NCBI GenBank assembly: GCA_944338165.1 | Contig: CALVLN010000003.1 | Location: forward strand, 124,001-188,000 | Length of the DNA: 64,000 nucleotides | Origin: an uncultured Clostridia bacterium | GTDB taxonomy: Bacteria > Bacillota > Clostridia > Christensenellales > Borkfalkiaceae | Reading direction: 5' to 3' | Shown: in pieces, positions 42,463 to 50,736 of the stretch | Numbering within the stretch: position 1 is the first letter of the stretch | Layout: every line of letters starts with the position of its first letter | The notes under the pieces: generated by a model | What the model saw: the letters and a program-made list of their open reading frames with translations, nothing else | Told to the model about the DNA's origin: nothing | Database searches by the model: none | Made by a program: the position numbers and the translations under genes

Positions 42463-45456
42463 TTACCAGGGCCTGCCGTGGCACTTTTTGTACTTGAGCC
42501 CGGATCCGCAGGGACAGGGATCGTTGGGCCCGATCTTTTTCTTCTTGGGCATGCTTGCGGGGTTGAACTTGGACGAACCGTTCGTCTTCAGGCTGTCCAC
42601 GTCGACGACGGGCGCGATGTCCGCAAGCGTGGGATCGGCGGGAGCCGCTTCCGCGGGCGCCTGTGCATCCGGCTGCTCCGCTTCGGGCGCGTTCTCCTGC
42701 TGCAAAGCGGCGTCGGCGGGAGCCGCTTCCGCGGGCGCCTGCGCCTTTGCTTCGGGCTCTGCGGGCGCCGCGGGCGCGCTGCGCGCGGGCGCGGAGGGCA
42801 TCACGCGCTGGATGGGACGCTGACGCACTTCCACCTGCACCTTGAGCAGCATGGCGATGGTATTCGTCTGGATGCGCTCCACCATCTCGTCAAACATGGC
42901 GAACCCTTCCTGCTTATAGGAAATGATGGGGTCGTTCTGCCCGTATGCGCGCAGGCCGATGCCCTTGCGCAGCTGATCCATGGCGTCGATGTGGTCGATC
43001 CAGTTGCGGTCTACGTTCATGAGGAGCACGCGGCGCTCGACGTTTGCATAATCGATGCCCGTCTCTTCCTTGATCTTGCGGATCTTTTCCTCGTAGCATT
43101 CCGCCGTCTTTTCCGAGATCTTCCTGAGCGCCACGTCGGGATCCCACTTTTCAAGCTTTTCGCGGGTGATGAAGTGGCTGCCCTCGGGGATGAGTTTGGT
43201 TTCGATCGCGCGGTTGAGGTCGTCCTCGTTCCACTTCTCGGGCATATCCTCGATGTTGACGGCGAGTTTGACGACGCTTAAAACGTAATCGGGGATGTAT
43301 TTCAGGATCTGCTGATGCACGTCCTCGCCCTTTAAGACCTTCATGCGCTCGGCGTACATGATGGTACGCTGCTTGTTCATGACGTCGTCGTACTGCAGGA
43401 CGTTTTTGCGGATGCCGAAGTTTCTGCCCTCGATCTGCTTCTGGGCGTATTCGATCGCCCCGGAGAGCATGCGGGACTCGAGGCACTCGTCTTCCTCCAT
43501 CTTCGTCATCTGATAGATGCGCTTCATGCGCTCGTTGCCGAAGCGCTTCATGAGGTCGTCCTCAAGGGAGATGAAGAACACGGAGGCGCCGATGTCTCCC
43601 TGGCGGCCGGAACGGCCGCGCAGCTGATTGTCGATACGGCGGGATTCGTGGCGCTCGGTGCCGATGATGCACAGGCCGCCCGCCTCGATGACCTTTTCCT
43701 TCTCCTCGTCCGTCTTGGCTTTATATGCCTTGTACAGCTCCTGATAGCGCTCGCGCACCTTCATCGTCTCCTCGTCCACTTCGGCATACGAAGTTGCAAG
43801 TTCGATGACTTCATGCTCGACGCCCTCTTCGCGCAGGCGCTTCTTGGCGAGATATTCGGGGTTGCCGCCGAGCAGGATATCCGTACCGCGGCCCGCCATG
43901 TTGGTGGCGATGGTGACCGCGCCGTAACGGCCCGCCTGGGCGACGATCTCCGCCTCGCGCTCGTGGTTCTTGGCGTTGAGGATGTTGTGCTGGATGCCGT
44001 TGCGGCGCAGCAGACGGGAGATCTCCTCCGATTTTTCCACGGAGACGGTACCCACGAGGATGGGCTGCCCCTTCTCGTGCCGCTCGGCGATCTCCCGCAC
44101 GATCGCCTTCTTTTTGCCTTCTTCGGTGGAAAAGATCTTGTCCGGAAGGTCGACGCGGCGCACGGGCTTGTTGGTGGGGATCTCGATGACGTCGAGCGAA
44201 TAGATGGTCTTGAATTCGCCCTCTTCCGTCTTGGCGGTACCCGTCATGCCCGAAAGCTTCCTGTAAAGGCGGAAATAATTCTGGAAGGTGATGGTCGCGT
44301 AGGTCTTGTTTTCCTCGCGGATCTTCACGCCCTCCTTGGCTTCGATGGCCTGATGCAGGCCGTCTGAATAACGGCGGCCGATCATGAGGCGGCCGGTAAA
44401 TTCGTCGACGATGATGATCTCGCCGTCGTTGATGATGTATTCTTCGTCGCGGTGGAAAAGCTTGTGCGCTTTGAGCGCCTGCTGGATGTGATGGTTGAGC
44501 GTGGAGTGAGAAATATCGGCGATGCTGTCGATGTTAAAGAACTTTTCCGCCTTGGCGGCGCCGTACTCGGTGAGCTGCACCTGTTTTTCCTTGCGCTCGA
44601 TGATGTAATCCCATTCGCGCGCCTCCGCGGCGGCAAGTTTGCGCTCGCCCGCCGTTTCATCCTTTTTGGGGCGGCGGCGCTCCTCCTCTTCCGCGTCCTT
44701 GAGCTCATCGTCAAAGCCGCCCGTCAGCGTCCGCACGAAGCGGTCCACCTGCTCGTAAAGTTCGGAAGACTTCTCCCCTTTGCCGGAAATGATGAGCGGC
44801 GTACGCGCTTCGTCGATGAGGATGGAGTCGACCTCGTCGACGATGGCGAAGTTGAGGTCGCGCTGCACCATCAGGCGCAGGTCCGTCTTCAGGTTGTCGC
44901 GCAGGTAGTCAAAGCCGAATTCGTTGTTGGTGCCGTACGTGATGTCGCAGGCGTAGGCGGCGCGCTTGGTGTTGTCGTCCATTCCGGGGACGACGACGCC
45001 GACGGTGAGCCCCATGAATTTATGCACTTTGCCCATCCACTCCGCGTCGCGCTTGGCGAGATATTCGTTGACGGTGACGATGTGCACGCCCTTGCCGGAA
45101 AGCGCATTGAGGTAAGCGGGAAGGGTGGCGACGAGCGTCTTGCCTTCACCCGTGCGCATCTCCGCGATGCGGCCCTGATGCAGGCAGATGCCGCCGACGA
45201 TCTGCACGTGGAAGTGCTTGAGCCCGAGCACGCGCCAGCTCGCTTCGCGCAGCGCCGCAAAGGCGTCGTAAAGAATATCGTCCAGCGTCTCCCCTTTGGC
45301 GAGACGTTCCTTGAACACGGCGGTCTGGCCCTTGAGTTCGTCGTCCGACATGGCGGCGTATTTCCCCTCGAGCGCTTCCACCTGAAGTGCCATCTTATTG
45401 AGTTTTTTCAGGCTGCGGCGGCTGTCGCCGTCCAACAAATATTTGATCAATCCCAT
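42463..45456 (-). CDS. secA: Protein translocase ATPase SecA
   Basis: A 997-aa motor of the Sec pathway. It has MRTGEGKTLVATLPAYLNAL (Walker A), the DEVDSILIDEARTPLIISG block (Walker B), ITFQNYFRLYRKLSGMTGTAKTEE, TNMAGRGTDILLGGNPE and GRSGRQGD, and ends with the zinc-binding SEC-C motif DPCPCGSGLKYKKCHG. A low-complexity Ala/Pro/Glu linker of about 75 residues precedes SEC-C and contains a duplicated unit. GGAG lies 6 nt before the ATG. It has its own promoter and heads the secA-prfB-tsaD run. Confidence 0.98.
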   Translation of the reverse strand: MGLIKYLLDGDSRRSLKKLNKMALQVEALEGKYAAMSDDELKGQTAVFKERLAKGETLDDILYDAFAALREASWRVLGLKHFHVQIVGGICLHQGRIAEMRTGEGKTLVATLPAYLNALSGKGVHIVTVNEYLAKRDAEWMGKVHKFMGLTVGVVVPGMDDNTKRAAYACDITYGTNNEFGFDYLRDNLKTDLRLMVQRDLNFAIVDEVDSILIDEARTPLIISGKGEKSSELYEQVDRFVRTLTGGFDDELKDAEEEERRRPKKDETAGERKLAAAEAREWDYIIERKEKQVQLTEYGAAKAEKFFNIDSIADISHSTLNHHIQQALKAHKLFHRDEEYIINDGEIIIVDEFTGRLMIGRRYSDGLHQAIEAKEGVKIREENKTYATITFQNYFRLYRKLSGMTGTAKTEEGEFKTIYSLDVIEIPTNKPVRRVDLPDKIFSTEEGKKKAIVREIAERHEKGQPILVGTVSVEKSEEISRLLRRNGIQHNILNAKNHEREAEIVAQAGRYGAVTIATNMAGRGTDILLGGNPEYLAKKRLREEGVEHEVIELATSYAEVDEETMKVRERYQELYKAYKAKTDEEKEKVIEAGGLCIIGTERHESRRIDNQLRGRSGRQGDIGASVFFISLEDDLMKRFGNERMKRIYQMTKMEEDECLESRMLSGAIEYAQKQIEGRNFGIRKNVLQYDDVMNKQRTIMYAERMKVLKGEDVHQQILKYIPDYVLSVVKLAVNIEDMPEKWNEDDLNRAIETKLIPEGSHFITREKLEKWDPDVALRKISEKTAECYEEKIRKIKEETGIDYANVERRVLLMNVDRNWIDHIDAMDQLRKGIGLRAYGQNDPIISYKQEGFAMFDEMVERIQTNTIAMLLKVQVEVRQRPIQRVMPSAPARSAPAAPAEPEAKAQAPAEAAPADAALQQENAPEAEQPDAQAPAEAAPADPTLADIAPVVDVDSLKTNGSSKFNPASMPKKKKIGPNDPCPCGSGLKYKKCHGRPW
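42635..42741 (-). repeat. Perfect 29-bp direct repeat in the SecA linker
   Basis: Positions 42635-42663 and 42713-42741 are identical over 29 bp, offset by 78 bp (26 codons). They encode AQAPAEAAPAD twice in the low-complexity linker before SEC-C. Recombination would change linker length by 26 residues in frame. Confidence 0.9.
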
Positions 45457-45499
45457 AACGTACTCCGTTTGCGCACAACTGCGCGATTCTCACCCATCT

Positions 45500-45528
45500 A
45501 TTTTACAATATTTTACGGCGATTGTCAA
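45500..45528 (-). promoter_or_regulatory. Promoter of secA
   Basis: On the minus strand TTGACA (45523-45528), 17 bp, TAAAAT (45500-45505), about 45 bp before the start codon. Confidence 0.88.
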
Positions 45529-45591
45529 AGCGATTTTGCCTGTTTTTCCAATTTTACCCGCCCTTAGTTTTTTCCCGGTACGGACAACGCG

Positions 45592-45621
45592 AAAAAGACC
45601 CGCGGCAGACGCCGCGGGGTC
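45592..45621 (-). terminator. Terminator of the DeoC-like gene
   Basis: A GC-rich stem (45597-45606 with 45611-45621, one bulge) followed by T5 on the minus strand, 2 bp after the stop codon. Confidence 0.8.
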
Positions 45622-45623
45622 CT

Positions 45624-46343
45624 TCATTCTTCCGTTTTTGCCGCCGCGCGCAATTCCGCCGCGAGCGCGGAGACCTGACGCGACGCCATGCGGGAGACGC
45701 CTGCACGCACAAACGTTTCCGCCTGCTCCGCCGTGGAGACGAAGGCACAGCCGACGCGCATGCGTTCCCCCGCCGCGTCGAGCGCGCACAATACGGCATC
45801 GCTCTCCGCGCAGACGCACACCGCGTCCGCGCCGCATCCGGCCGCCGCCTCTGCAGCGGCGCGCAGCTGCGGCTCCGTCAAAAACCGCTCAAAGAGAAAC
45901 ACCGTAACCCGGTGCCGCCCCGCCGCGCGGCGCAAGACGCGCAATTCGCGGCGCAAAAGACGCCCGTCGCCCGTGAGCGCGCGGTAAGACGGGAGGAAAG
46001 CGACCTCGTCCGCGCCCTGACGCAGCGCCCGTTTCGTCTCCGCTTTTTTGACGGGAAGCAGGCTCTCGCCCGTACCGCCCACGGCGCAGATGAGGGAAAG
46101 TCCGCTCTCCCGCGCAAAATTTTTCGCCGCCGCAACGGAGGACGGCGAAACGAGCACGGCGCCCGCCCCTGCCGCCTGCGCTTCCTGCATGCCGGCAAAG
46201 AGCGACGCGTCGTCCGTTTCCCGTGCCGTGAGATCGGCAACGAGCCGCTTGAGCGTGAGCGCAACTTCCGTTTCGCGGCGGATACGCCTGAATTCCCCGT
46301 ACGCCGCCGCCTCGGACGCGGGGATGGTGACATTTGTCTGCAT
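45624..46343 (-). CDS. Degenerate deoxyribose-phosphate-aldolase (DeoC)-like protein
   Basis: A 239-aa protein whose order of segments follows DeoC: GAGAVLVSPSSVAAAKNFA, LICAVGGTGESLLPVKKAETKRALRQGADEVAFLPSYRAL, TVFLFERFLTEPQLRAAAEAAAGCGADAV, and MRVGCAFVSTAEQAETFVRAGVSRM. The catalytic KTSTG is replaced by CVCAES and the second lysine block KASGG by RVGCAF, so Schiff-base aldolase chemistry is not expected. The ATG at 46343 lacks a ribosome binding site; a GATACT box 7 nt earlier could give a leaderless mRNA but no -35 is seen. A TTG at 46391 in frame is an alternative. The role is unknown; binding or a new activity is possible. Confidence 0.72.
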   Translation of the reverse strand: MQTNVTIPASEAAAYGEFRRIRRETEVALTLKRLVADLTARETDDASLFAGMQEAQAAGAGAVLVSPSSVAAAKNFARESGLSLICAVGGTGESLLPVKKAETKRALRQGADEVAFLPSYRALTGDGRLLRRELRVLRRAAGRHRVTVFLFERFLTEPQLRAAAEAAAGCGADAVCVCAESDAVLCALDAAGERMRVGCAFVSTAEQAETFVRAGVSRMASRQVSALAAELRAAAKTEE

Positions 46344-46424
46344 GGCAGGAAGTATCGCCAAACATCGCAGAAATATACGCAAAAAAAGCAAAATGTGACA
46401 TCACACATCTGCTATACCATAAGC

Positions 46425-46673
46425 ATGAACCTGTTATCCGTGCAAGGTCGCGGCGCAGTCTACCTCATCTTTCTGTTTTTACTCTGCGTTTTACTCGTTC
46501 ATCTGTTCAAACTGGCAAGGATCGGGTACCGTACTCTCGAAAAAAAACTGCCGCCGGAGGAGCCGAAATCTCCCCCGCCCTCGCCCGAGCCCGTCTACTT
46601 CCTCGTCGAACGCAAGAAAAAGCGCAAGACGCCCGCCTCCTACGAAACTCCCAAAGAAATACAATTCCGATAA
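46425..46673 (+). CDS. Small single-span membrane protein (unknown)
   Basis: An 82-aa protein: short N-terminus, one membrane segment (residues 12-32, GAVYLIFLFLLCVLLVHLF), then a proline-rich, strongly basic cytoplasmic tail (PPEEPKSPPPSPEP, ERKKKRK). No ribosome binding site is visible; TATACC ends 7 nt before the ATG, which would fit a leaderless mRNA, but the -35 is not convincing. A strong terminator on the same strand follows 5 bp after the stop, which supports a real gene. It is divergent from the DeoC-like gene. Confidence 0.62.
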   Translation: MNLLSVQGRGAVYLIFLFLLCVLLVHLFKLARIGYRTLEKKLPPEEPKSPPPSPEPVYFLVERKKKRKTPASYETPKEIQFR

Positions 46674-46678
46674 GCGAA

Positions 46679-46709
46679 ACGGACCCGACAAACGGGTCCG
46701 TCTTTTTTG
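46679..46709 (+). terminator. Terminator of the small membrane-protein gene
   Basis: An 8-bp stem (46679-46686 with 46694-46701), 7-nt loop and T6 run, between converging genes. Confidence 0.9.
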
Positions 46710-46718
46710 CGTTGTTTC

Positions 46719-47375
46719 CTATTTTTCTTCCGTGCCCTTCCCCCGATAGGAGACTTCGTACCCGGGGTTTTGATCGGGGCGCATCCCGTTGGGGAAATGA
46801 ATGTCCGCCTTGATGTCGCCGACGATCTTCTGCAGCATGGTCACCACGGCGTACGGATCGTCGATGTCCCACATGACCTGCGCCTTGGCGCTGCAGGTGA
46901 GATAGATATCCCCGACGTGAAAGAGTTTATCGGTGAATCCCACGCGGAGATTGACCGCCTCCACCTCCGTATAAAAGATGTTGACGACGTCGATGCCGAT
47001 GAGCCCCGACTTCATGACGATGCGGCGGTCGGTGAGCGCATATTCCATGTTTTTCTGACGTTTGCCCGCGGTCAGGAGATTGCCTGCCCAGATCCAGACG
47101 GGAATGAGGTGGAAGAGAAAAAATACGACGAGAAAAACGACGAAAGCGGGGGGAAGCGCGGAAAAAATACCCAAACCGACGAACATACCGATGAGAGAGC
47201 CGTCGATCAGCAGCCACAAAAGCGCAAACGGCAGCATCTTCACGGCCTGCGAAAAGAGAAATGCCTTGCGGTTGGGCTTCCCCCGCCACAGGACGCTCTC
47301 CCCCTCGCTGAGAAGCGCGGAAAGATCATACTCCTTCGGCTGCGCGCCAAACTCTTTTTCGCTGAACTTTGCCAT
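46719..47375 (-). CDS. Bacterial PH-domain membrane protein (bPH2/DUF304, YdbS-like)
   Basis: A 218-aa protein. After an N-terminal soluble part with ESVLWRGKPNRKAFLFS, two membrane segments lie at about 45-110. The rest is a bPH2-type domain: YALTDRRIVMKSGLIGIDVVNIFY and VGDIYLTCSAKAQVMWDIDDPYAV. Such proteins are common membrane-associated modules with no assigned biochemical role. It follows rho by 3 bp and is the last gene of its operon. Confidence 0.85.
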   Translation of the reverse strand: MAKFSEKEFGAQPKEYDLSALLSEGESVLWRGKPNRKAFLFSQAVKMLPFALLWLLIDGSLIGMFVGLGIFSALPPAFVVFLVVFFLFHLIPVWIWAGNLLTAGKRQKNMEYALTDRRIVMKSGLIGIDVVNIFYTEVEAVNLRVGFTDKLFHVGDIYLTCSAKAQVMWDIDDPYAVVTMLQKIVGDIKADIHFPNGMRPDQNPGYEVSYRGKGTEEK

Positions 47376-47378
47376 ACG

Positions 47379-48812
47379 TCACTCCGGCATTCCTCTGTGC
47401 CCGGAGGTCACGCGGGCGATGAAATCGTCTTCATCCTTGCAAGACTGCATGACGTCGATCAGGCGGGCGACCTGATCCGTCAGGCCGGCCCCGCGCAGGG
47501 CGTGGGTGACGATGCGCTCCTTTTCCGTGAGCAGGAGCTCCTCCTTTCTCGTCCCCGAGCGGCGCAGGTCGAATGCGGGGAAAACGCGCTTCTCCGCCAG
47601 ATCGCGGGAAAGGAAGATGTCGCAGTTGCCCGTGCCCTTGAATTCTTCGTAGATGACCTCGTCCATGCGGCTGCCCGTATCGATGAGCGCCGAGGCGATG
47701 ATGGTCAGGCTCCCCGCCTCCTTGGTATTGCGCGCCGCGCCGAAAAAGCGCTTGGGTTCGGCAAACGCCGACGCATCCAGCCCGCCCGATAAGATCTTGC
47801 CCGAACTTTCCGTGAGATAGTTGCAGGCCCTGGTGAGCTTGGTGAGCGAATCGAGGAGCAGGACGACGTCCTTGCCCTCCTCCACCAGGCGCTTGGCGTG
47901 GGCGATGGTCAGCCGTGCGGCGCGGATGTGCCGTTCCGCCCCTTCGTCGAACGTCGAGTAAATGACTTCGGCGCCCTCCACGCTCGCGCGGATGTCCGTC
48001 ACCTCCTCCGGCCGCTCGTCGATGAGCAGCAGGATGAGCACGAGCTCGGGATGTTTGCTGCGGATGGCGCAGGCGATCTCCTTCAAAAGCGTCGTCTTGC
48101 CCGTCTTGGGCGGCGCGATCAGCAGCGCGCGCTGGCCTTTGCCGATGGGCGCGAACAGGTCGAGCATGCGCGTGGAGACGGGCGACATCCGGTCGCCGCC
48201 GAGTTCGATCTTTTCCTGCGGGAAACAAGCCGTAAGATCTTCAAAATGCGGCCGGTCGGCATATTGGCCGGGCGCAAGGCCGTTGACGCTTAAAAGCTCG
48301 GAGATCGCCGCCGAACCGTTCTGCTGCTTCTGCATGGCGGTGCAGGCGACATAGTCCCCCTCCCGCAGCTGCATCGACTGGATAAAAGGCGCCGGGACGA
48401 AGACGTCCACACTCGTCGGCTGACAGTTCTTTGCGCGGAGGAAGCCGTATCCCGACGAGGTAAGTTCGAGTACCCCCGTATAGACGGGCGCATCGTAAAG
48501 ATAAGGTTCCCCGTCCTTTGCGTGCACTTCCATCCCCGTATCCTGGGGTTCCTGCAGACGATGCGCGATCTCCGCGAGGCGGCGCTCGATGGCGGGATCG
48601 AGATAATCTTGTTTGACGGGCGCGCCCTTGTTGGAGGGAGGCGCCGGCGCCGTCACGCCCGTGAGCACGTCGCAGATGGCGGAAATCAGGTCGTCCTTGG
48701 TGCGCGCCGAGGAATGCGGGACGCCCCTCGAACGGCCGACGATGCGAAGCACCGTAATGGGCAGCTTGTAGAGATATTCGGCATACAGATTGCGTGCGGT
48801 GTCGTTTCCCAT
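47379..48812 (-). CDS. rho: Transcription termination factor Rho
   Basis: A 477-aa RNA-dependent hexameric helicase. The N-terminal helix bundle is followed by the RNA-binding cold-shock-like domain (YTGVLELTSSGYGFLRAKNCQPTSVDVFVP), then ATPase motifs IAPPKTGKTTLLKEIA (Walker A), VLILLLIDERPEEVTDI and DVVLLLDSLTKLTRACN (Walker B), and the C-terminal GTRKEELLLTEKE. In the P-loop the usual PPKAGKT reads PPKTGKT. Its start overlaps the MBL gene stop by one base (TAATG). Confidence 0.98.
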   Translation of the reverse strand: MGNDTARNLYAEYLYKLPITVLRIVGRSRGVPHSSARTKDDLISAICDVLTGVTAPAPPSNKGAPVKQDYLDPAIERRLAEIAHRLQEPQDTGMEVHAKDGEPYLYDAPVYTGVLELTSSGYGFLRAKNCQPTSVDVFVPAPFIQSMQLREGDYVACTAMQKQQNGSAAISELLSVNGLAPGQYADRPHFEDLTACFPQEKIELGGDRMSPVSTRMLDLFAPIGKGQRALLIAPPKTGKTTLLKEIACAIRSKHPELVLILLLIDERPEEVTDIRASVEGAEVIYSTFDEGAERHIRAARLTIAHAKRLVEEGKDVVLLLDSLTKLTRACNYLTESSGKILSGGLDASAFAEPKRFFGAARNTKEAGSLTIIASALIDTGSRMDEVIYEEFKGTGNCDIFLSRDLAEKRVFPAFDLRRSGTRKEELLLTEKERIVTHALRGAGLTDQVARLIDVMQSCKDEDDFIARVTSGHRGMPE

Positions 48813-49459
48813 TATTTCACCCGTTCCATTAAAATGATTTTGGTACGATCCTCGGAAATATCGTCGCGGAAGAGCTCGATCTCGTTGTCTTCCACGTATT
48901 CCACTTCGTCATCCTCAAAATAATCAAGGAAGTCGTCCGGCTTGTCGATGTCGAGCGTGAGCCCCTTCGTCTTATAGTGCATGGGAATGACGATGGAGGG
49001 CATGATGCGGTCGACGTATTCCCTTGCCTGCTCGCCGTTGATGGTATATTTGCCGCCCACGGGGATCATGAGCACGTGCACGGGCAGAAGCGTCTCGATG
49101 AGCGACGAGGAGCATTCCTCGCCGAGGTCGCCGAGGTGGCAGACGTCGAGCCCGTCCATGCGGAACTTGAAGATGAGGTTATCCCCCCGCCGTTTGCCGT
49201 CGGCATCGTCGTGAAAGCTCTTGATGCCCGTGATCTCCACGCCGCCGATCTCGTACTGCCCCTCCTTATCAAACACGACGGGGCTGCCGAGCACGGCGCC
49301 CACGTTGTTATGGTCGTAATGGGAATGACTCACCGTGACCGCGTCCGCCTTGACAGGCGGCATGCGGAACCCGACGTTGCCGTACGGATCGGTGACGATC
49401 GTCGTTCCCGTGCTTTCGGTCAGGGCGAAGCACGAGTGTCCAAGGTATCGTATTTTCAT
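48812..49459 (-). CDS. MBL-fold metal-dependent hydrolase (UlaG-like)
   Basis: A 215-aa cytoplasmic metallo-hydrolase. It starts MKIRYLGHSCFAL, the metal motif is SHSHYDHNN, with further ligands in HLGDLGE and PMHYKT near the C-terminus. This is the UlaG/YtkL-like subgroup of uncertain substrate. Translationally coupled on both sides: its start overlaps the DUF1934 gene by 4 bp and its stop overlaps rho by 1 bp. Confidence 0.88.
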   Translation of the reverse strand: MKIRYLGHSCFALTESTGTTIVTDPYGNVGFRMPPVKADAVTVSHSHYDHNNVGAVLGSPVVFDKEGQYEIGGVEITGIKSFHDDADGKRRGDNLIFKFRMDGLDVCHLGDLGEECSSSLIETLLPVHVLMIPVGGKYTINGEQAREYVDRIMPSIVIPMHYKTKGLTLDIDKPDDFLDYFEDDEVEYVEDNEIELFRDDISEDRTKIILMERVK

Positions 49460-49848
49460 TTTTCCTCCGATATGATTTTTATGTCCGCCCGCAGCGAAAC
49501 ATACTGCGGAGAGACGGGATAACAGATCTTGTACCTGAGCAGGACGCTGACGGCATCCCCGCGCTCATTCAGCGCGTAGCGGTATGTGCGGACGGGAACG
49601 TCTGCCTCACCGTTTTCCTCGCCGAAGCGGAGAAAGGTCGTCTCCCCCTCGCAAAACCGCATGGCGAGGACGGCAGCGCTCTCCCGCCGCATCGTCATCT
49701 CCGACGGGGCGAGAAACAGCCGCACGCGGTCGCCGTCTTCCTCGTAAGAGACGATCAGGCCGCCCGCCCGTTCCAGAGTCCCCCGCATCGAAAACCGCGT
49801 GGTCTGCCCTCCCGAACGCGCCGTCATCTCCACGGTACAGTCTTTCAT
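49456..49848 (-). CDS. DUF1934 beta-barrel protein (YwiB-like)
   Basis: A 130-aa calycin-like barrel protein starting MKDCTVEMTARSGGQTTRFSMRG, with the family tail YRYALNERGDAVSVLLRYKI. No enzymatic motif is known for the family. There is no ribosome binding site; a consensus promoter ends 8 nt before the ATG, so the message is probably leaderless. It heads the operon DUF1934-MBL-rho-PH. Confidence 0.82.
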   Translation of the reverse strand: MKDCTVEMTARSGGQTTRFSMRGTLERAGGLIVSYEEDGDRVRLFLAPSEMTMRRESAAVLAMRFCEGETTFLRFGEENGEADVPVRTYRYALNERGDAVSVLLRYKICYPVSPQYVSLRADIKIISEEK

Positions 49849-49855
49849 GATTTCT

Positions 49856-49884
49856 ATTATACAAAATAAGGCGAGATTTGTAAA
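49856..49884 (-). promoter_or_regulatory. Promoter of the DUF1934-MBL-rho operon (leaderless)
   Basis: On the minus strand TTTACA (49879-49884), 17 bp, TATAAT (49856-49861). The -10 ends 8 nt before the ATG at 49848, so transcription should begin at or within a base or two of the start codon. Confidence 0.8.
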
Positions 49885-49914
49885 TAAAAATTGCACAAAA
49901 TATGCACGATTCTC

Positions 49915-50733
49915 TCATTTCTTTTGCAAAAAGCCTGCCGCGGCTTCCCGCCCCTCGCGCAAAAGCGCGGAAAGCACCTCTCCGTCGTCCCGGGCGAGCG
50001 CCTCGCGGTATTCCCCGAGACGGGCGATCAACCCGTCAAGTTCGCCGAGCAGGTTTTCCCGGTTGGCGCGGTAAAGCTGCGTCCACATCCTCTCGTCCAC
50101 GCCGGCGATACGCGTCATATCCTGAAAGCTCCCGCCGGTAAAGCCGGCGCACGCCTGCGCCTGCTCGCTCTTGGCGTATGCGTTGGATACGATGTGCGCC
50201 AGCTGCGAAGTGAGGGCGATCTTTCTGTCATGTTCTTCCGCGCTGCACTCGACGATGCGCCCAAACCCCATCTCGCGTGCGAGCGTGCGCACGCAGGAGA
50301 GCGCTTCGGCGTCCGTCCGGGCACAGGGCGTGATCACGAGGTTTGCGCCCTCGAACAGGCGGGCGTCCGCCGAACGGATGCCGCTCGTTTCCTTGCCCGC
50401 CATGGGATGAAGCCCCACGTAGCGATAGACGCGCGGCTTCGCATATACGAGCGTTTCCAGACAGGCCTTGACGCCGCAGATATCGCAGACGACGGTGCCT
50501 TCGTCAAATTTTCCTTCGTCGAGCTCGCGCGCGGTGACGTCGGGGGGGAGCGCCAGAAAGACGGCGTCCGCCCCCGCGTACGTCTGCGCCTCCCCCGCGA
50601 TCATGCGGCGTTCAAGCGCGTATGCAACGGGCGCGCGGCTTCTGTTTTTTCCGTAAACCGTGTGGCCCGCGCGGGTCAGCGCCATACAAAGCGACGCGCC
50701 GATGATCCCCAGGCCGTAAACGACGATCTTCAT
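49915..50733 (-). CDS. tyrA: Prephenate dehydrogenase
   Basis: A 272-aa NAD-dependent enzyme converting prephenate to 4-hydroxyphenylpyruvate for tyrosine. The nucleotide loop is GLGIIGASL, and the active-site block VGLHPMAGKETSG contains the catalytic His; SQLAHIVSNAYA follows. There is no C-terminal ACT domain, so feedback control by that route is absent. It follows metH by 3 bp and is the last gene of the ygjP-metF-metH run, an unusual partner set for an aromatic gene. Confidence 0.93.
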   Translation of the reverse strand: MKIVVYGLGIIGASLCMALTRAGHTVYGKNRSRAPVAYALERRMIAGEAQTYAGADAVFLALPPDVTARELDEGKFDEGTVVCDICGVKACLETLVYAKPRVYRYVGLHPMAGKETSGIRSADARLFEGANLVITPCARTDAEALSCVRTLAREMGFGRIVECSAEEHDRKIALTSQLAHIVSNAYAKSEQAQACAGFTGGSFQDMTRIAGVDERMWTQLYRANRENLLGELDGLIARLGEYREALARDDGEVLSALLREGREAAAGFLQKK

Positions 50734-50736
50734 CTT

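Noticed and set aside
46394..46405. TGTGA-N2-TCACA palindrome between the DeoC-like gene and the small membrane-protein gene as a CRP-type operator
   Set aside because: The half-sites resemble CRP but the spacing is 2 and not 6 bp, and classical CRP control is not expected in Clostridia.
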